This document shows positions 55,556-64,000 of a stretch of DNA of 64,000 nt, one piece after another. Each line of letters begins with the position of its first letter. The stretch's first letter is position 1. The notes beneath the pieces are model-generated. The model was not told the origin of the DNA and did no database searches. It was given only the letters and a program-made list of their open reading frames with translations. The translations under genes were made by a program, and so were the position numbers. Source of the stretch: Marivita sp041725935 (GTDB lineage Bacteria > Pseudomonadota > Alphaproteobacteria > Rhodobacterales > Rhodobacteraceae); assembly GCA_041725935.1 (NCBI GenBank), contig JBGRQD010000010.1:1-64000 (forward strand). Direction: 5' to 3'.

Positions 55556-57244
55556 ATGGCCCATGACGGACAAGACCTGACCCTGACCACCGAAACGATC
55601 CTGCCCGACCTGCTGATGTTGACAGCTGCGGCGCTCGAACCCGCGAACGCCATCCTCGATCTGGCCAATGCCCGCGTGCGCGACATGGTCGAAGCGGACG
55701 GTCGCATTTCGGGCGCCCTGATCGAGGAAAACCAGACTGCGGCGCACGGGCTTGCGTGGCTGGCCACCTATGTGGAATCGCTGCGTCAGATGCAGGGCTG
55801 GGCCGAACGTCTGACCGCCGATGGCAAATTCAGCGAGGTCGAACAGCTGATCCACCAGATCGCGTTCGGCGAATACCTCTGGCAGATCTACGGCGGAATC
55901 CAGATGAACCAGGGCGAAATGGTCCGGCTTCAGGATATCGGCCTGTCGCAGAACGACATGCGCGGGCTGATGTCTCCCGAAGTGATGCAACTGACCCAAA
56001 GCGGCAACACGCAGGCCGCCCGCATCCGACTGGTCGAGCTGATGCAGGAACGCAGCGCGGAACTGACCGTGGGCGCCTGCGGTCTCGACGACGAGCTCGA
56101 GATGATCCGCGAACAGTTCCGCCGCTTCTCGCTCGACAAGGTGGAGCCCTACGCACAGGAATGGCACCTCAAGGATGAGCTGATCCCAATGGAGATCATC
56201 GACGAGCTTGCCGAGATGGGCGTCTTCGGCCTGACCATCCCCGAGGACCATGGCGGATTTGGTTTGTCCAAGAACGCCATGTGTGTCGTGTCCGAGGAAC
56301 TCTCGCGCGGCTATATTGGCGTCGGCTCTTTGGGCACAAGGTCCGAGATTGCAGCGGAACTGGTGATCGCAGGTGGCACGGACGAGCAAAAGGCCAAATG
56401 GCTGCCCGGTCTGGCTTCCGGGGAAATCCTGCCCACAGCCGTCTTCACCGAACCCAACACCGGATCCGACCTTGGCAGCCTGCGCACCAAGGCCGTCAAG
56501 GATGAGAACGGCGACTGGATCCTGAACGGCAACAAGACATGGATCACCCATGCCGCCCGCACCCACGTGATGACGGTGCTGGCCCGGACGGTTCCGGATA
56601 CCGACAATTACAAGGGATTGTCGATGTTCATGGCGGAAAAGACCCCCGGCACCGATGATGCGCCATGGCAGGACCCGGGCATCTCGGGTGGCGAGATCGA
56701 AGTCCTCGGCTATCGCGGCATGAAGGAATACACGCTGAATTTCGACGACTTCAAGGTGAAGGGCGAGAACTTGCTCGGCATGGAGGAGGGCAAGGGCTTC
56801 AAGCAGTTGATGGAGACCTTCGAATCCGCCCGCATCCAGACGGCCGCCCGCGCCATCGGCGTGGCGCAATCGGCGCTGGATGAAGGCATGAAATACGCGC
56901 AGGACCGCAAGCAATTCGGCAAGGCTTTGATCCATTTCCCGCGCGTGGCATCCAAACTGGCGATGATGGCCGTCGAAATCATGATTGCGCGCCAGCTCAC
57001 CTATTTCTCGGCCCGCGAAAAAGACGAAGGCCGCCGCTGCGACCTTGAGGCCGGCATGGCCAAACTGCTCGGGGCCCGCGTGGCATGGGCGGCGGCTGAC
57101 AATGCCCTGCAAATCCACGGCGGCAACGGCTTCGCGCTCGAATACAAGATCAGCCGCATCCTCTGCGACGCCCGCATCCTCAACATCTTCGAAGGTGCTG
57201 CCGAGATACAGGCGCAGGTGATCGCCCGCCGTCTTCTGGGCTGA
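55556..57244 (+). CDS. mcd: Acyl-CoA dehydrogenase, probable (2S)-methylsuccinyl-CoA dehydrogenase
   Basis: 562 residues, with about 155 extra residues at the N-terminus compared with ordinary acyl-CoA dehydrogenases, as in the methylsuccinyl-CoA dehydrogenase of the ethylmalonyl-CoA pathway. The core contains ITHAARTHVMTVLAR, GYRGMKEYTLNFDDFKVKGENLLG, and near the end LQIHGGNGFALEYKISRILCDARILNIFEGAAEIQ, the FAD and catalytic region. It would convert methylsuccinyl-CoA to mesaconyl-CoA and pass electrons to EtfAB. The pathway assignment rests on the extension and style; other pathway genes are not in the window. Confidence 0.75.
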   Translation: MAHDGQDLTLTTETILPDLLMLTAAALEPANAILDLANARVRDMVEADGRISGALIEENQTAAHGLAWLATYVESLRQMQGWAERLTADGKFSEVEQLIHQIAFGEYLWQIYGGIQMNQGEMVRLQDIGLSQNDMRGLMSPEVMQLTQSGNTQAARIRLVELMQERSAELTVGACGLDDELEMIREQFRRFSLDKVEPYAQEWHLKDELIPMEIIDELAEMGVFGLTIPEDHGGFGLSKNAMCVVSEELSRGYIGVGSLGTRSEIAAELVIAGGTDEQKAKWLPGLASGEILPTAVFTEPNTGSDLGSLRTKAVKDENGDWILNGNKTWITHAARTHVMTVLARTVPDTDNYKGLSMFMAEKTPGTDDAPWQDPGISGGEIEVLGYRGMKEYTLNFDDFKVKGENLLGMEEGKGFKQLMETFESARIQTAARAIGVAQSALDEGMKYAQDRKQFGKALIHFPRVASKLAMMAVEIMIARQLTYFSAREKDEGRRCDLEAGMAKLLGARVAWAAADNALQIHGGNGFALEYKISRILCDARILNIFEGAAEIQAQVIARRLLG

Positions 57245-57274
57245 GTTGCAGACAGAAACAACGGTTTTTCGGGA

Positions 57275-57304
57275 GGCCGGGCAAAGCGCCCGGCCTTCTT
57301 TTTT
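57275..57304 (+). terminator. Intrinsic terminator after mcd
   Basis: A perfect eight-base stem, GGCCGGGC paired with GCCCGGCC across a five-base loop, is followed by TTCTTTTTT. It lies 30 bases after the dehydrogenase stop. Confidence 0.85.
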
Positions 57305-57390
57305 GCCGGCCCACATCAGGCATGATCTGCATCAAGGACTGCCGCGCCGCAGAATGCTCCTGCAAAGGCAACAGATTACAGGAGCACGAT

Positions 57391-57726
57391 ATGAGCTGGA
57401 AAACCAAACTCAACGACACCAAGGCGCAGTTGAAATCCCTCAACGCCGCGATCCCCGACACGACCGCAGCCTTTGGCGCATTGGGCAAAACGGTCAAGAA
57501 AGACGCGGCACTGACCTTCAAGGAAAAGGAATACGTGGCCCTTGGAATCGCTGTTGCCACACGGTGCGAGCCCTGCATCCTCTTCCACACCGAAGCGCTG
57601 GTCCGGCTCGGAGCGACACGCGAAGAAGTGTCCGAAGTCTTGGCGACCTGCATCCAGATGGGCGGTGGACCTGGGCTGATGTACGCGGGCAAGGCGCTCG
57701 AGGTTTACGACGAACTCAGCGTCTGA
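57391..57726 (+). CDS. AhpD/carboxymuconolactone decarboxylase-like protein
   Basis: 111 residues of the alkylhydroperoxidase D-like fold. A CxxC pair with nearby His, CEPCILFH, is the thiol-redox centre; helices around EYVALGIAVATRC and EEVSEVLATCIQMGG follow the family. It could protect against peroxides or act as a thiol-redox partner. The start 57391 has CAGGAG ten bases upstream. Confidence 0.9.
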   Translation: MSWKTKLNDTKAQLKSLNAAIPDTTAAFGALGKTVKKDAALTFKEKEYVALGIAVATRCEPCILFHTEALVRLGATREEVSEVLATCIQMGGGPGLMYAGKALEVYDELSV

Positions 57727-57769
57727 AACCCACGCCTGATCTTCTTCGGTTTCAAAATACCTCGGGAGC

Positions 57770-57849
57770 GCGAGGGCAGAGCCCTCGCATCCGCCCCGGC
57801 GGATCATTTTCCGGTGACGGAAAATGCCGGACGCGTCGACGCGTCCGGC
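57770..57849. repeat. Cluster of four consecutive perfect inverted repeats
   Basis: Four hairpins lie end to end: GCGAGGGC/GCCCTCGC (57770-57788, loop AGA), ATCCGCC/GGCGGAT (57789-57804), CATTTTCCG/CGGAAAATG (57805-57826, loop GTGA), and a perfect 24-base palindrome with half GCCGGACGCGTC (57826-57849). No T-run follows. It lies between convergent genes and could act as a two-way terminator or as a dispersed REP-like element; the hairpin at 25698-25724 has a similar core. Confidence 0.75.
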
Positions 57850-57859
57850 ACAATACGTC

Positions 57860-60361
57860 TCAGCCGTCCTTGCGGATGACCTCGTTTTTCGGATCATAGG
57901 GGCTGTCCTCGACAACCTCCGCAGCCCAAAGCTGGTCGAACATCTTGACCTGAAGCTTGGTTCCCGGCACCGCCAGTTCAGGCTTCACGTAGGCCATGCC
58001 AATGGATTTCCCAAAGGCCACCGAATAACCGCCCGACGTCAGACGCCCCACGCGGGTCTCGCCGTGATACAACACTTCTCGGCCCCAGGGATCGGCATCC
58101 TCCGGCCCGTCGATCAGCAATGTGCAGCATTTCGACCGCACCCCGGTCTCTTCCAGCGCCGCCTTGCCTTGGAACTCCTTGGACAGATCCACAAAACGCG
58201 GCAGATCGGCCTCCAGCGGCGTCGCATCGCGTCCAAGCTCGTTGCCGAAGGCGCGGTAGCTCTTCTCCTGACGCAGCCAGTTCTGCGCCCGCGCGCCCAC
58301 CAGCTTCATGTCGTGCTTGGCACCGGCGGCCATCAGCTGATCCCAGAGGTAGTTCTGCATTTCGATCGGGTGGTGCAATTCCCACCCAAGCTCGCCGGTA
58401 TAGGCGACGCGGATCGCGCGGACGGGGCACATGCCCAGCTCGATGTCGCGGCAGGTCAGCCACGGGAACCGCTTGTTGCCCAGCACGGTTTCGGGATCGG
58501 CATCCTTGACGATCTCTTTGAGCACGTCGCGTGATTTCGGCCCCGCGATGGCAAATACACCCCACTGGGTCGTCACGTCCTGAATCTCGACATAGCCGAA
58601 CTCGGCCATCTTGTCCTCGGCCGCCTTGCGCAGGTAATCCGCGTCATAGGCCGTCCAGGCCCCGGCGGAGACGAGGTAATACTCGTTCTCGCCCAGCCGC
58701 ACGATGGTGTATTCCGTGCGCGTTGTGCCTTTAGATGTCAGCGCATAGGTCAGGTTGATGCGACCCACCTTGGGCAGCTTGTTGCAGGTGAACCAGTCAA
58801 GGAACTCGGTTGCGCCCGGACCCTTGACCAGGTGCTTGGTAAAGGCCGTCGCGTCGATCAGGCCCACGCCTTCGCGCACGGCCTTGGCTTCGTCCACCGC
58901 GTATTGCCACCAGCCACCGCGCTTGAAGGACCGCGCGTCGTGGTCGAAGGTTTCGGGCGCATCCAGAGGCCCGTAATAGTTCGGTCGCTCCCAGCCGTTC
59001 ACATGACCGAACTGCGCGCCCAGAGCCTTCTGCCGGTCGTACGCTGGCGCCGTACGAAGCGGACGACAGGCCGGGCGTTCTTCATCGGGATGGTGCAGGA
59101 TGTAGACGTGCTCATACGCTTCTTCGTTCTTGCGCGCAGCGTATTCCGTGGTCATCCACGAGCCGTAGCGCTTGGGGTCAAGCGAGGCCATGTCGATCTC
59201 TGCTTCTCCCTCGACCATCAGCTGCGCAAGGTAATAGCCCGTGCCGCCCGCCGCGGTGATGCCAAAGCTGAAGCCCTCGGCCAGCCACATGTTGCGCAGC
59301 CCCGGAGCCGGACCCACCAGCGGGTTGCCATCGGGGGTGTAGCAGATCGGACCGTTGAAATCGTCCTTGAGACCCACGGTTTCCGAGGTCGGAATCCGGT
59401 GGATCATGCTCATGTATTCCTCTTCGATCCGCTCCAGATCCAGCGGGAACAGGTCCGCGCGGAAGCTGTCTGGCACACCGTATTCGAACCGGGCCGGCGC
59501 GTTGCGCTCGTAGGGGCCCAGAATCCAGCCGCCGCGCTCTTCGCGCACATACCATTTGGCATCGGCGTCGCGCAGCACCGGGTGTTCCGGGTTGCCCGCC
59601 TTGCGCCACTCGACCAGTGCGGGGTCAGGTTCAGTCACGATGAACTGGTGCTCGACCGGGATTGCCGGGATCTTGATCCCCAGCAGCTTGGCCGTGCGCT
59701 GCGGGTGGTTGCCCGTCGCGGTCACGACATGTTCGGCGTGAATGACGATCTGTTCGTCCGACGGCACAAGGTTGCCGCCCTTTTCTACCATCTTGGTGCA
59801 GGTGACGTCCCAATGATCGCCGGTCCAGTGGAACGCATCCGCCTGCCACTTGCGTTCGATCATCACGCCGCGCTGCCGCGCGCCCTTGGCCATCGCCATG
59901 GTGACATCGGCCGGGTTGATGTAGCCATCGGTCGGGTGGAAGATCGCGCCGACCAGATCGTCGCAGTTGACCAGCGGATACCGCTCCTTGATCTGCGCCG
60001 GCTTCAGCCACTCATAGGGCACGCCGCATGTTTCCGCCGTGCTTGCATAGAGCATGTATTCGTCCATGCGCGCCTGCGTCTGCGCCATGCGCAGGTTGCC
60101 GACCACCGAAAAGCCCGCGTTCAGCCCGGTCTCTTCCTCGAGTGTCTTGTAGTACTTGATCGAATAGTCGTGAATGTGGGTCGTCGCGTAGGACATGTTG
60201 AAATAGGGCAACAGGCCAGCGGCATGCCAGGTCGAGCCGGATGTCAGTTCATCCCGCTCGAGCAGCATCACGTCATCCCACCCGGCGCGGGCGAGGTGAT
60301 AGGCAATCGAGGTGCCGACAGCGCCACCACCGACAACCAAAGCTTTGACATGCGTTTTCAT
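57860..60361 (-). CDS. Dimethylglycine dehydrogenase-like FAD oxidoreductase (DAO-GcvT fusion)
   Basis: 833 residues. The N-terminal half is an FAD amine oxidase of the DAO family: dinucleotide motif VVGGGAVGTSIAYHLARAG, and His46 in GSTWHAAG at the site of covalent flavin in dimethylglycine dehydrogenase. The C-terminal half (about 430-833) is a GcvT-like folate-binding domain with AYTGELGWELHHP and SLGKSIGMAYV-like sequence. The pair demethylates N-methylated glycine derivatives, passing the methyl group to tetrahydrofolate and electrons to ETF. Fits glycine betaine breakdown; sarcosine or other N-methyl substrates are possible. Confidence 0.88.
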   Translation of the reverse strand: MKTHVKALVVGGGAVGTSIAYHLARAGWDDVMLLERDELTSGSTWHAAGLLPYFNMSYATTHIHDYSIKYYKTLEEETGLNAGFSVVGNLRMAQTQARMDEYMLYASTAETCGVPYEWLKPAQIKERYPLVNCDDLVGAIFHPTDGYINPADVTMAMAKGARQRGVMIERKWQADAFHWTGDHWDVTCTKMVEKGGNLVPSDEQIVIHAEHVVTATGNHPQRTAKLLGIKIPAIPVEHQFIVTEPDPALVEWRKAGNPEHPVLRDADAKWYVREERGGWILGPYERNAPARFEYGVPDSFRADLFPLDLERIEEEYMSMIHRIPTSETVGLKDDFNGPICYTPDGNPLVGPAPGLRNMWLAEGFSFGITAAGGTGYYLAQLMVEGEAEIDMASLDPKRYGSWMTTEYAARKNEEAYEHVYILHHPDEERPACRPLRTAPAYDRQKALGAQFGHVNGWERPNYYGPLDAPETFDHDARSFKRGGWWQYAVDEAKAVREGVGLIDATAFTKHLVKGPGATEFLDWFTCNKLPKVGRINLTYALTSKGTTRTEYTIVRLGENEYYLVSAGAWTAYDADYLRKAAEDKMAEFGYVEIQDVTTQWGVFAIAGPKSRDVLKEIVKDADPETVLGNKRFPWLTCRDIELGMCPVRAIRVAYTGELGWELHHPIEMQNYLWDQLMAAGAKHDMKLVGARAQNWLRQEKSYRAFGNELGRDATPLEADLPRFVDLSKEFQGKAALEETGVRSKCCTLLIDGPEDADPWGREVLYHGETRVGRLTSGGYSVAFGKSIGMAYVKPELAVPGTKLQVKMFDQLWAAEVVEDSPYDPKNEVIRKDG

Positions 60362-60470
60362 GGGTCTTCACTCCGAGACATTTGCCCCGTGAATACCCGT
60401 CGTGCAAACGCGCCACCAAACCGTCCCGACACGTTGCAGCAGGAAAACGACGCGCCGTCGATTCCCGTCG

Positions 60471-60866
60471 CTACCGCAGGACGCGCGCCCTTGGATAAAG
60501 CGAAATCTCACGCGCAAGCGACGTTGCCGCCGAGGCCAGAAGGACAGGCGCATCCATCGGTATGGCAGGCTCTGTCACGGCCAAGGCTCGCTCGGGCATG
60601 GCAAGACCCACCTTGGAGAGCCCACCCGTCTCGTCGATGGCCGTGATGCTGCGTACCGCGCCGGCCTTCGCCACGTCGACCATTCCAAGGGCGATAGCAG
60701 CATCTTCGCCGTAGCGATCAACGACCGACAGCTTGTAGGCATCAAAGGAATAGTCGTAGTCAGCAGCCTTGGCCTGCTGCGTATAATCCCAAATTCCAAC
60801 CACACCACACAATCCGCAAGCGTAGAACCCAAGCTTGAAGATACTCTTTACAAGTTTACCGATCAT
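60471..60866 (-). CDS. Hypothetical membrane-anchored protein
   Basis: 131 residues. One N-terminal hydrophobic segment (LVKSIFKLGFYACGLCGVVGIW) is followed by a soluble part with AADYDYSFDAYKLSVVDRYGEDAAIALGMVDVAKAG. No family recognised. ATG 60866 with GGGGTT upstream was preferred; the longer open frame extends into the mreB upstream region without coding character. Its neighbour is the dimethylglycine dehydrogenase-type gene, on the same strand 109 bases downstream. Confidence 0.5.
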   Translation of the reverse strand: MIGKLVKSIFKLGFYACGLCGVVGIWDYTQQAKAADYDYSFDAYKLSVVDRYGEDAAIALGMVDVAKAGAVRSITAIDETGGLSKVGLAMPERALAVTEPAIPMDAPVLLASAATSLAREISLYPRARVLR

Positions 60867-61205
60867 AATAACCCCAGACAGACATGCGGCTATTCTGGGT
60901 CGGAAAAGCGTGCGGAATATGGTTCGAAAACGGCTTTTCAGCGACGGAGGCCCCGGCAACGGTTCCAATCCGGCAACAATCGGACACCATCTCGACATCG
61001 TGTGCGATATCGAACCAAAGCGAAAAAAGACAGGTGTGCAGGTCAATGAAAGCGCGCCAAAGACGTGAATACACAGCTTTGGCAGATTCACGCTGCCTGT
61101 GATCGTTCTGACCCTTTCGCACCAGTGAAACCAGACCTATAAGAGCCTCGGCTTTCGACCGACAGAGTCGCAGGCCTAAGATTTATTGGGTGAGGCAGAT
61201 CGCAG
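60867..61205. other. Intergenic region upstream of mreB
   Basis: These 339 bases between the divergent hypothetical gene and mreB show no supportable gene. They must hold the mreB promoter and probably the promoter of the divergent gene. No clear operator, terminator or RNA structure was recognised by eye. Parts of the region are more AT-rich than the flanking genes. Confidence 0.6.
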
Positions 61206-62252
61206 ATGTTTGGACTGGACAAACTGTTGGGCATGTTTTCTTCGGACATGGCCATCGACCTTGGGACAGCGAACACGCTGGTCTATGTCAAGGGACGCGG
61301 GATCGTTCTGTCTGAACCTTCGGTGGTGGCCTACCACATCAAGGACGGCCAGAAGAAAGTGCTGGCAGTGGGCGAAGACGCAAAGCTGATGCTGGGCCGC
61401 ACCCCCGGCAGCATCGAGGCCATTCGCCCGATGCGTGAAGGCGTGATCGCGGATTTCGATGTGGCCGAAGAGATGATCAAGCACTTCATCCGCAAGGTTC
61501 ACAAGCGATCGACCTTCTCCAAGCCCAAGATCATCGTCTGCGTTCCGCATGGCGCGACCCCTGTCGAAAAGCGCGCGATCCGTCAGTCGGTTCTGTCGGC
61601 TGGTGCGCGCAAGGCGGGGCTGATCGCCGAACCCATCGCAGCCGCGATCGGTGCGGGCATGCCGATCACCGATCCCACCGGCAACATGGTTGTCGATATC
61701 GGCGGCGGGACAACCGAAGTCGCGGTCCTGTCGCTGGGCGACATCGTCTATGCGCGCTCGGTCCGCGTTGGCGGGGACCGCATGGACGAGGCGATCATCA
61801 ACTACCTGCGGCGTCAGCAGAACCTGCTGGTCGGCGAATCGACCGCCGAGCGCATCAAGACCTCCATCGGCACCGCGCGGATGCCCGATGACGGGCGTGG
61901 ATCATCCATGATGATCCGGGGCCGCGATCTTCTGAACGGCGTTCCCAAGGAAACCGAGATCAGCCAGGCCCAGGTTGCCGAGGCGCTTTCCGAACCCGTG
62001 CAGGCGATCTGCGAAGCGGTGATGACCGCGCTCGAAGCGACCCCGCCCGACCTTGCCGCCGACATCGTTGACCGGGGCGTCATGCTCACCGGTGGGGGTG
62101 CGCTTCTGGCAGACCTCGATCTCGCCCTGCGCGAACAGACAGGGCTTGCCGTGTCGATTGCGGATGAAAGCCTGAACTGCGTCGCGCTCGGGACCGGAAA
62201 GGCACTGGAATACGAAAAGCAACTGCGCCACGCGATCGATTACGACAGCTGA
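61206..62252 (+). CDS. mreB: Rod-shape-determining protein MreB
   Basis: 348 residues of the actin-like family. Phosphate loops are DLGTANTLVYVKGRG and DIGGGTTEVAVLSLG, with AEPIAAAIGAGM between, and the adenosine motif GGGALLADLDLAL near the end. MreB filaments position the elongasome that makes lateral cell wall. GAGG lies before the ATG. First gene of mreB-mreC-mreD-mrdA. Confidence 0.97.
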   Translation: MFGLDKLLGMFSSDMAIDLGTANTLVYVKGRGIVLSEPSVVAYHIKDGQKKVLAVGEDAKLMLGRTPGSIEAIRPMREGVIADFDVAEEMIKHFIRKVHKRSTFSKPKIIVCVPHGATPVEKRAIRQSVLSAGARKAGLIAEPIAAAIGAGMPITDPTGNMVVDIGGGTTEVAVLSLGDIVYARSVRVGGDRMDEAIINYLRRQQNLLVGESTAERIKTSIGTARMPDDGRGSSMMIRGRDLLNGVPKETEISQAQVAEALSEPVQAICEAVMTALEATPPDLAADIVDRGVMLTGGGALLADLDLALREQTGLAVSIADESLNCVALGTGKALEYEKQLRHAIDYDS

Positions 62253-62349
62253 TCCGACCACCCATGTGCCCAAGTTTATGGTAAGAGTACGCGCAACCTG
62301 ATCCGCAAACCGGTTCGCTCTTTTCGGGAGGCGCTTGGAAAGGGAAGTT

Positions 62350-63255
62350 TTGGCAAAGAACGGCACCAACAGCGAAGACTACACAACGCCGCTGCGGCGC
62401 TTGCTGCTGGCGGTGGTGATCCTGTGCCTTCTGGGTCTCTTCTTTGTCTGGCGGATCGACAGTCCGAGGGTCGAACGGTTCCGCGCAGCGGTCATCGACA
62501 CGGTGATGCCAAGCTTTGACTGGGCGATGGCCCCGGTCACTGCCACAGTGAACATCGCCCGCGATTTCCGCAGCTATCAGCGCATCTACGAACAGAATCA
62601 GGAACTCCGCCGCGAGCTGCGCCAGATGACCGCCTGGAAAGAGGCGGCGCTGCAGCTCGAACAGGAAAACGCCAAGCTGCGCGACCTCAACAATGTGCGA
62701 CTCGATCCCCGCCTGACCTACATCACCGGCGTTGTGCTGGCTGATTCAGGCTCACCCTTCCGCCAGTCCGTTCTGATCAATGTCGGCTCGCGCGACGGGA
62801 TTGTCGACGGATGGGCGACAATGGATGGTACCGGTCTTGTCGGACGGATCTCCGGCGTTGGGCCGAACACCAGCCGCGTGATCATGCTCACTGACGCGAC
62901 CAGCCGCATCCCGGCGACGATTCAGCCCTCGGGCCAGCGCGCCCTGATCGTCGGTGACAACACCTCCGCGCCTCCGATCGACTTTCTGGAAAACCCCGAT
63001 CAGGTGCGGCCCGGAGACCGCATCGTCACCTCGGGGGATGGGGACGTGTTCCCACCCGGTCTGCTGATCGGGCAGGTGGCACAGGACCCGGGCGGGCGTT
63101 TGCGCACCCGCCTTGCCGCCGATTATGAACGGCTCGAATTCCTGCGCGTCCTGCGCGACCACGGCGCGCGGAGGGTGTCGAACCCCTCGGCGCTGATCCT
63201 GCCCGAAACGCCCCCGGGGGCCACCGATGCCGCCGCAGTGGAGCCGGGCCAATGA
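62350..63255 (+). CDS. mreC: Rod-shape-determining protein MreC
   Basis: 301 residues: a membrane helix (RLLLAVVILCLLGLFFVW), a coiled coil (about 90-110, QELRRELRQMTAWKEAALQLEQENAKLR) and two beta domains with GVVLADSGSPFRQSVLINVGSRDGI. It links MreB to the periplasmic penicillin-binding proteins. The start is a TTG at 62350 with GAAAGG upstream; another TTG fifteen bases earlier is possible, and no ATG is available. Overlaps mreD (ATGA). Confidence 0.93.
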   Translation: MAKNGTNSEDYTTPLRRLLLAVVILCLLGLFFVWRIDSPRVERFRAAVIDTVMPSFDWAMAPVTATVNIARDFRSYQRIYEQNQELRRELRQMTAWKEAALQLEQENAKLRDLNNVRLDPRLTYITGVVLADSGSPFRQSVLINVGSRDGIVDGWATMDGTGLVGRISGVGPNTSRVIMLTDATSRIPATIQPSGQRALIVGDNTSAPPIDFLENPDQVRPGDRIVTSGDGDVFPPGLLIGQVAQDPGGRLRTRLAADYERLEFLRVLRDHGARRVSNPSALILPETPPGATDAAAVEPGQ

Positions 63256-63791
63256 TGGACACCGGCCTCTTCCAGCTTTGGGGGATGCGGCTGCTGTTTT
63301 TTCTGCTGGCACTGCTGATTCTGTTCTTCCACCTGCTGCCGCTCAATCCGGCCCCCAGCAATTGGGCTGGCCCCGATATTCTGGTGGCGCTGGTCCTTGC
63401 CTGGGCCGTGCGCCGCCCGGAATACGTGCCGGTCCTGCTGGTCGCGGGTGTCATGCTGCTGGCGGACATGATGCTGCAACGCCCGCCCGGTCTTTGGTCG
63501 GTTCTCGTGGTCTGTGCCGTCGAATGGCTCAAATCCCGCGAAAGGCGGCAGCGTGAGACGACATTTGTTCTTGAATGGCTCACCTTCGCAGGTACCCTGA
63601 TCGTGATTACGATCCTCTATCGCGCGGTGATGATGATCCTTATCCTTGCACCCGGCACGCTCATGCTGAGCCTTGTCCAGGTGCTGATGACGATCGGTCT
63701 CTACCCGGTGGTTGTGGGCGTGTCGTATTTTCTGTTCGGAGTGCGCAGATCTGCACCCGGAGACATGGATCGGTTGGGGCGAACCCTATGA
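63252..63791 (+). CDS. mreD: Rod-shape-determining protein MreD
   Basis: 179-residue integral membrane protein with about five hydrophobic segments (LFFLLALLILFFHLLPL, LVALVLAWAVR, VLLVAGVMLLADMML and others). Small, poorly conserved partner of MreC and RodA in wall elongation. It overlaps both neighbours (mreC stop and mrdA start), showing translational coupling. Confidence 0.9.
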   Translation: MMDTGLFQLWGMRLLFFLLALLILFFHLLPLNPAPSNWAGPDILVALVLAWAVRRPEYVPVLLVAGVMLLADMMLQRPPGLWSVLVVCAVEWLKSRERRQRETTFVLEWLTFAGTLIVITILYRAVMMILILAPGTLMLSLVQVLMTIGLYPVVVGVSYFLFGVRRSAPGDMDRLGRTL

Positions 63792-64000
63792 GACGAGCGC
63801 CAAAGGATACCGCGGAAAGCTTCCGCAAGATATCGCGACGCGGGGTGTTTCTTGGCGGCGTGCAGCTTGCGTTTGCCGGCGCGCTGGGATTGCGGATGCA
63901 ACATCTGCAGGTCGATCAGGCCGATGAATTCCGCCTGCTGGCCGAAGAGAACCGCATCAACATCCGCCTGATTCCGCCGACGCGGGGCCAGATCTTTGAC
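63788..64000 (+). CDS. mrdA: Penicillin-binding protein 2 (partial)
   Basis: Only the first 71 codons are inside the window. The start MRRAPKDTAESFRKISRRGVFLGGVQLAF gives a short cytoplasmic tail and membrane anchor, followed by QVDQADEFRLLAEENRINIRLIPPTRGQIFD, the conserved opening of the PBP2 dimerisation region. It is the transpeptidase of the rod elongation complex. Position after mreD and the overlap support the call. Confidence 0.9.
   Translation, partial: MRRAPKDTAESFRKISRRGVFLGGVQLAFAGALGLRMQHLQVDQADEFRLLAEENRINIRLIPPTRGQIFD

Noticed and set aside
55391..57316. Minus-strand open frame of 641 codons opposite the acyl-CoA dehydrogenase
   Set aside because: Antisense to a strongly conserved enzyme; no start signal or motif.
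58832..60646. Plus-strand open frame of 604 codons opposite the dimethylglycine dehydrogenase-type gene
   Set aside because: Composition (Arg-, His- and Val-rich) is the mirror of the real gene; no family features.

Overview
The window looks like a chromosome segment of a marine alphaproteobacterium of the Roseobacter group (Rhodobacteraceae). The grounds are high GC, the order chvI-chvG-hprK-rapZ-EIIA-HPr beside pckA, an H-NOX/diguanylate cyclase pair, a probable methylsuccinyl-CoA dehydrogenase, a dimethylglycine dehydrogenase-type enzyme, a non-pyrrolysine MttB relative, and an alphaproteobacterial LexA box (GAAC-N7-GAAC). No species can be named from the sequence alone.

Layout. Positions 1-3155 are the end of an integrated element: a 960-codon tyrosine recombinase whose reading frame opens directly against the 3' end of a tRNA-Gln gene (3156-3230). 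Its C-terminal third carries what looks like a PemK/MazF-type domain. Core chromosome follows. 3.3-10.5 kb has an MscS channel, two diguanylate cyclases (one paired with an H-NOX gas sensor), an MttB-like methyltransferase and a HAD phosphatase. 10.5-19.2 kb has an ECF sigma/anti-sigma/CpxP-like/EF-hand group, a fatty acid desaturase divergent from an XRE regulator, and transporters. 19.2-25.7 kb has modABC, an orphan imuA-like SOS gene, an MFS transporter and metG. 26-36 kb has a divergent Lrp-type regulator and alanine dehydrogenase, rpmI-rplT, a bile acid:Na+ symporter family gene with fadD, and pyk. 36-48 kb has a cobalamin adenosyltransferase, parC, a membrane protein/M48 protease pair, etfBA and a 3-hydroxyacyl-CoA dehydrogenase. 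48.9-55.3 kb is the nitrogen-type PTS/ChvGI/pckA regulatory block. 55.5-60.4 kb holds the acyl-CoA dehydrogenase and the dimethylglycine dehydrogenase-type enzyme. 61.2-64.0 kb is mreB-mreC-mreD and the start of mrdA, cut by the window edge.

The genes suggest a heterotroph using acetyl-CoA-yielding and methylated-amine substrates. Mcd, EtfAB, the hydroxyacyl-CoA dehydrogenase, FadD and the B12 adenosyltransferase fit fatty acid breakdown and the ethylmalonyl-CoA pathway, while the dimethylglycine dehydrogenase and MttB relatives fit glycine betaine-type one-carbon metabolism. PckA and pyruvate kinase sit at the glycolysis/gluconeogenesis switch, and similar operator-like GCGCTAAC elements lie upstream of both.

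The least ordinary items are the recombinase/toxin-like fusion abutting the tRNA, the imuA-like gene with a LexA box but no imuB or dnaE2 beside it, the H-NOX protein with a degraded heme motif, a four-hairpin palindrome cluster at 57.77-57.85 kb, and the shared operator-like elements. I found no CRISPR array, rRNA operon or insertion sequence.
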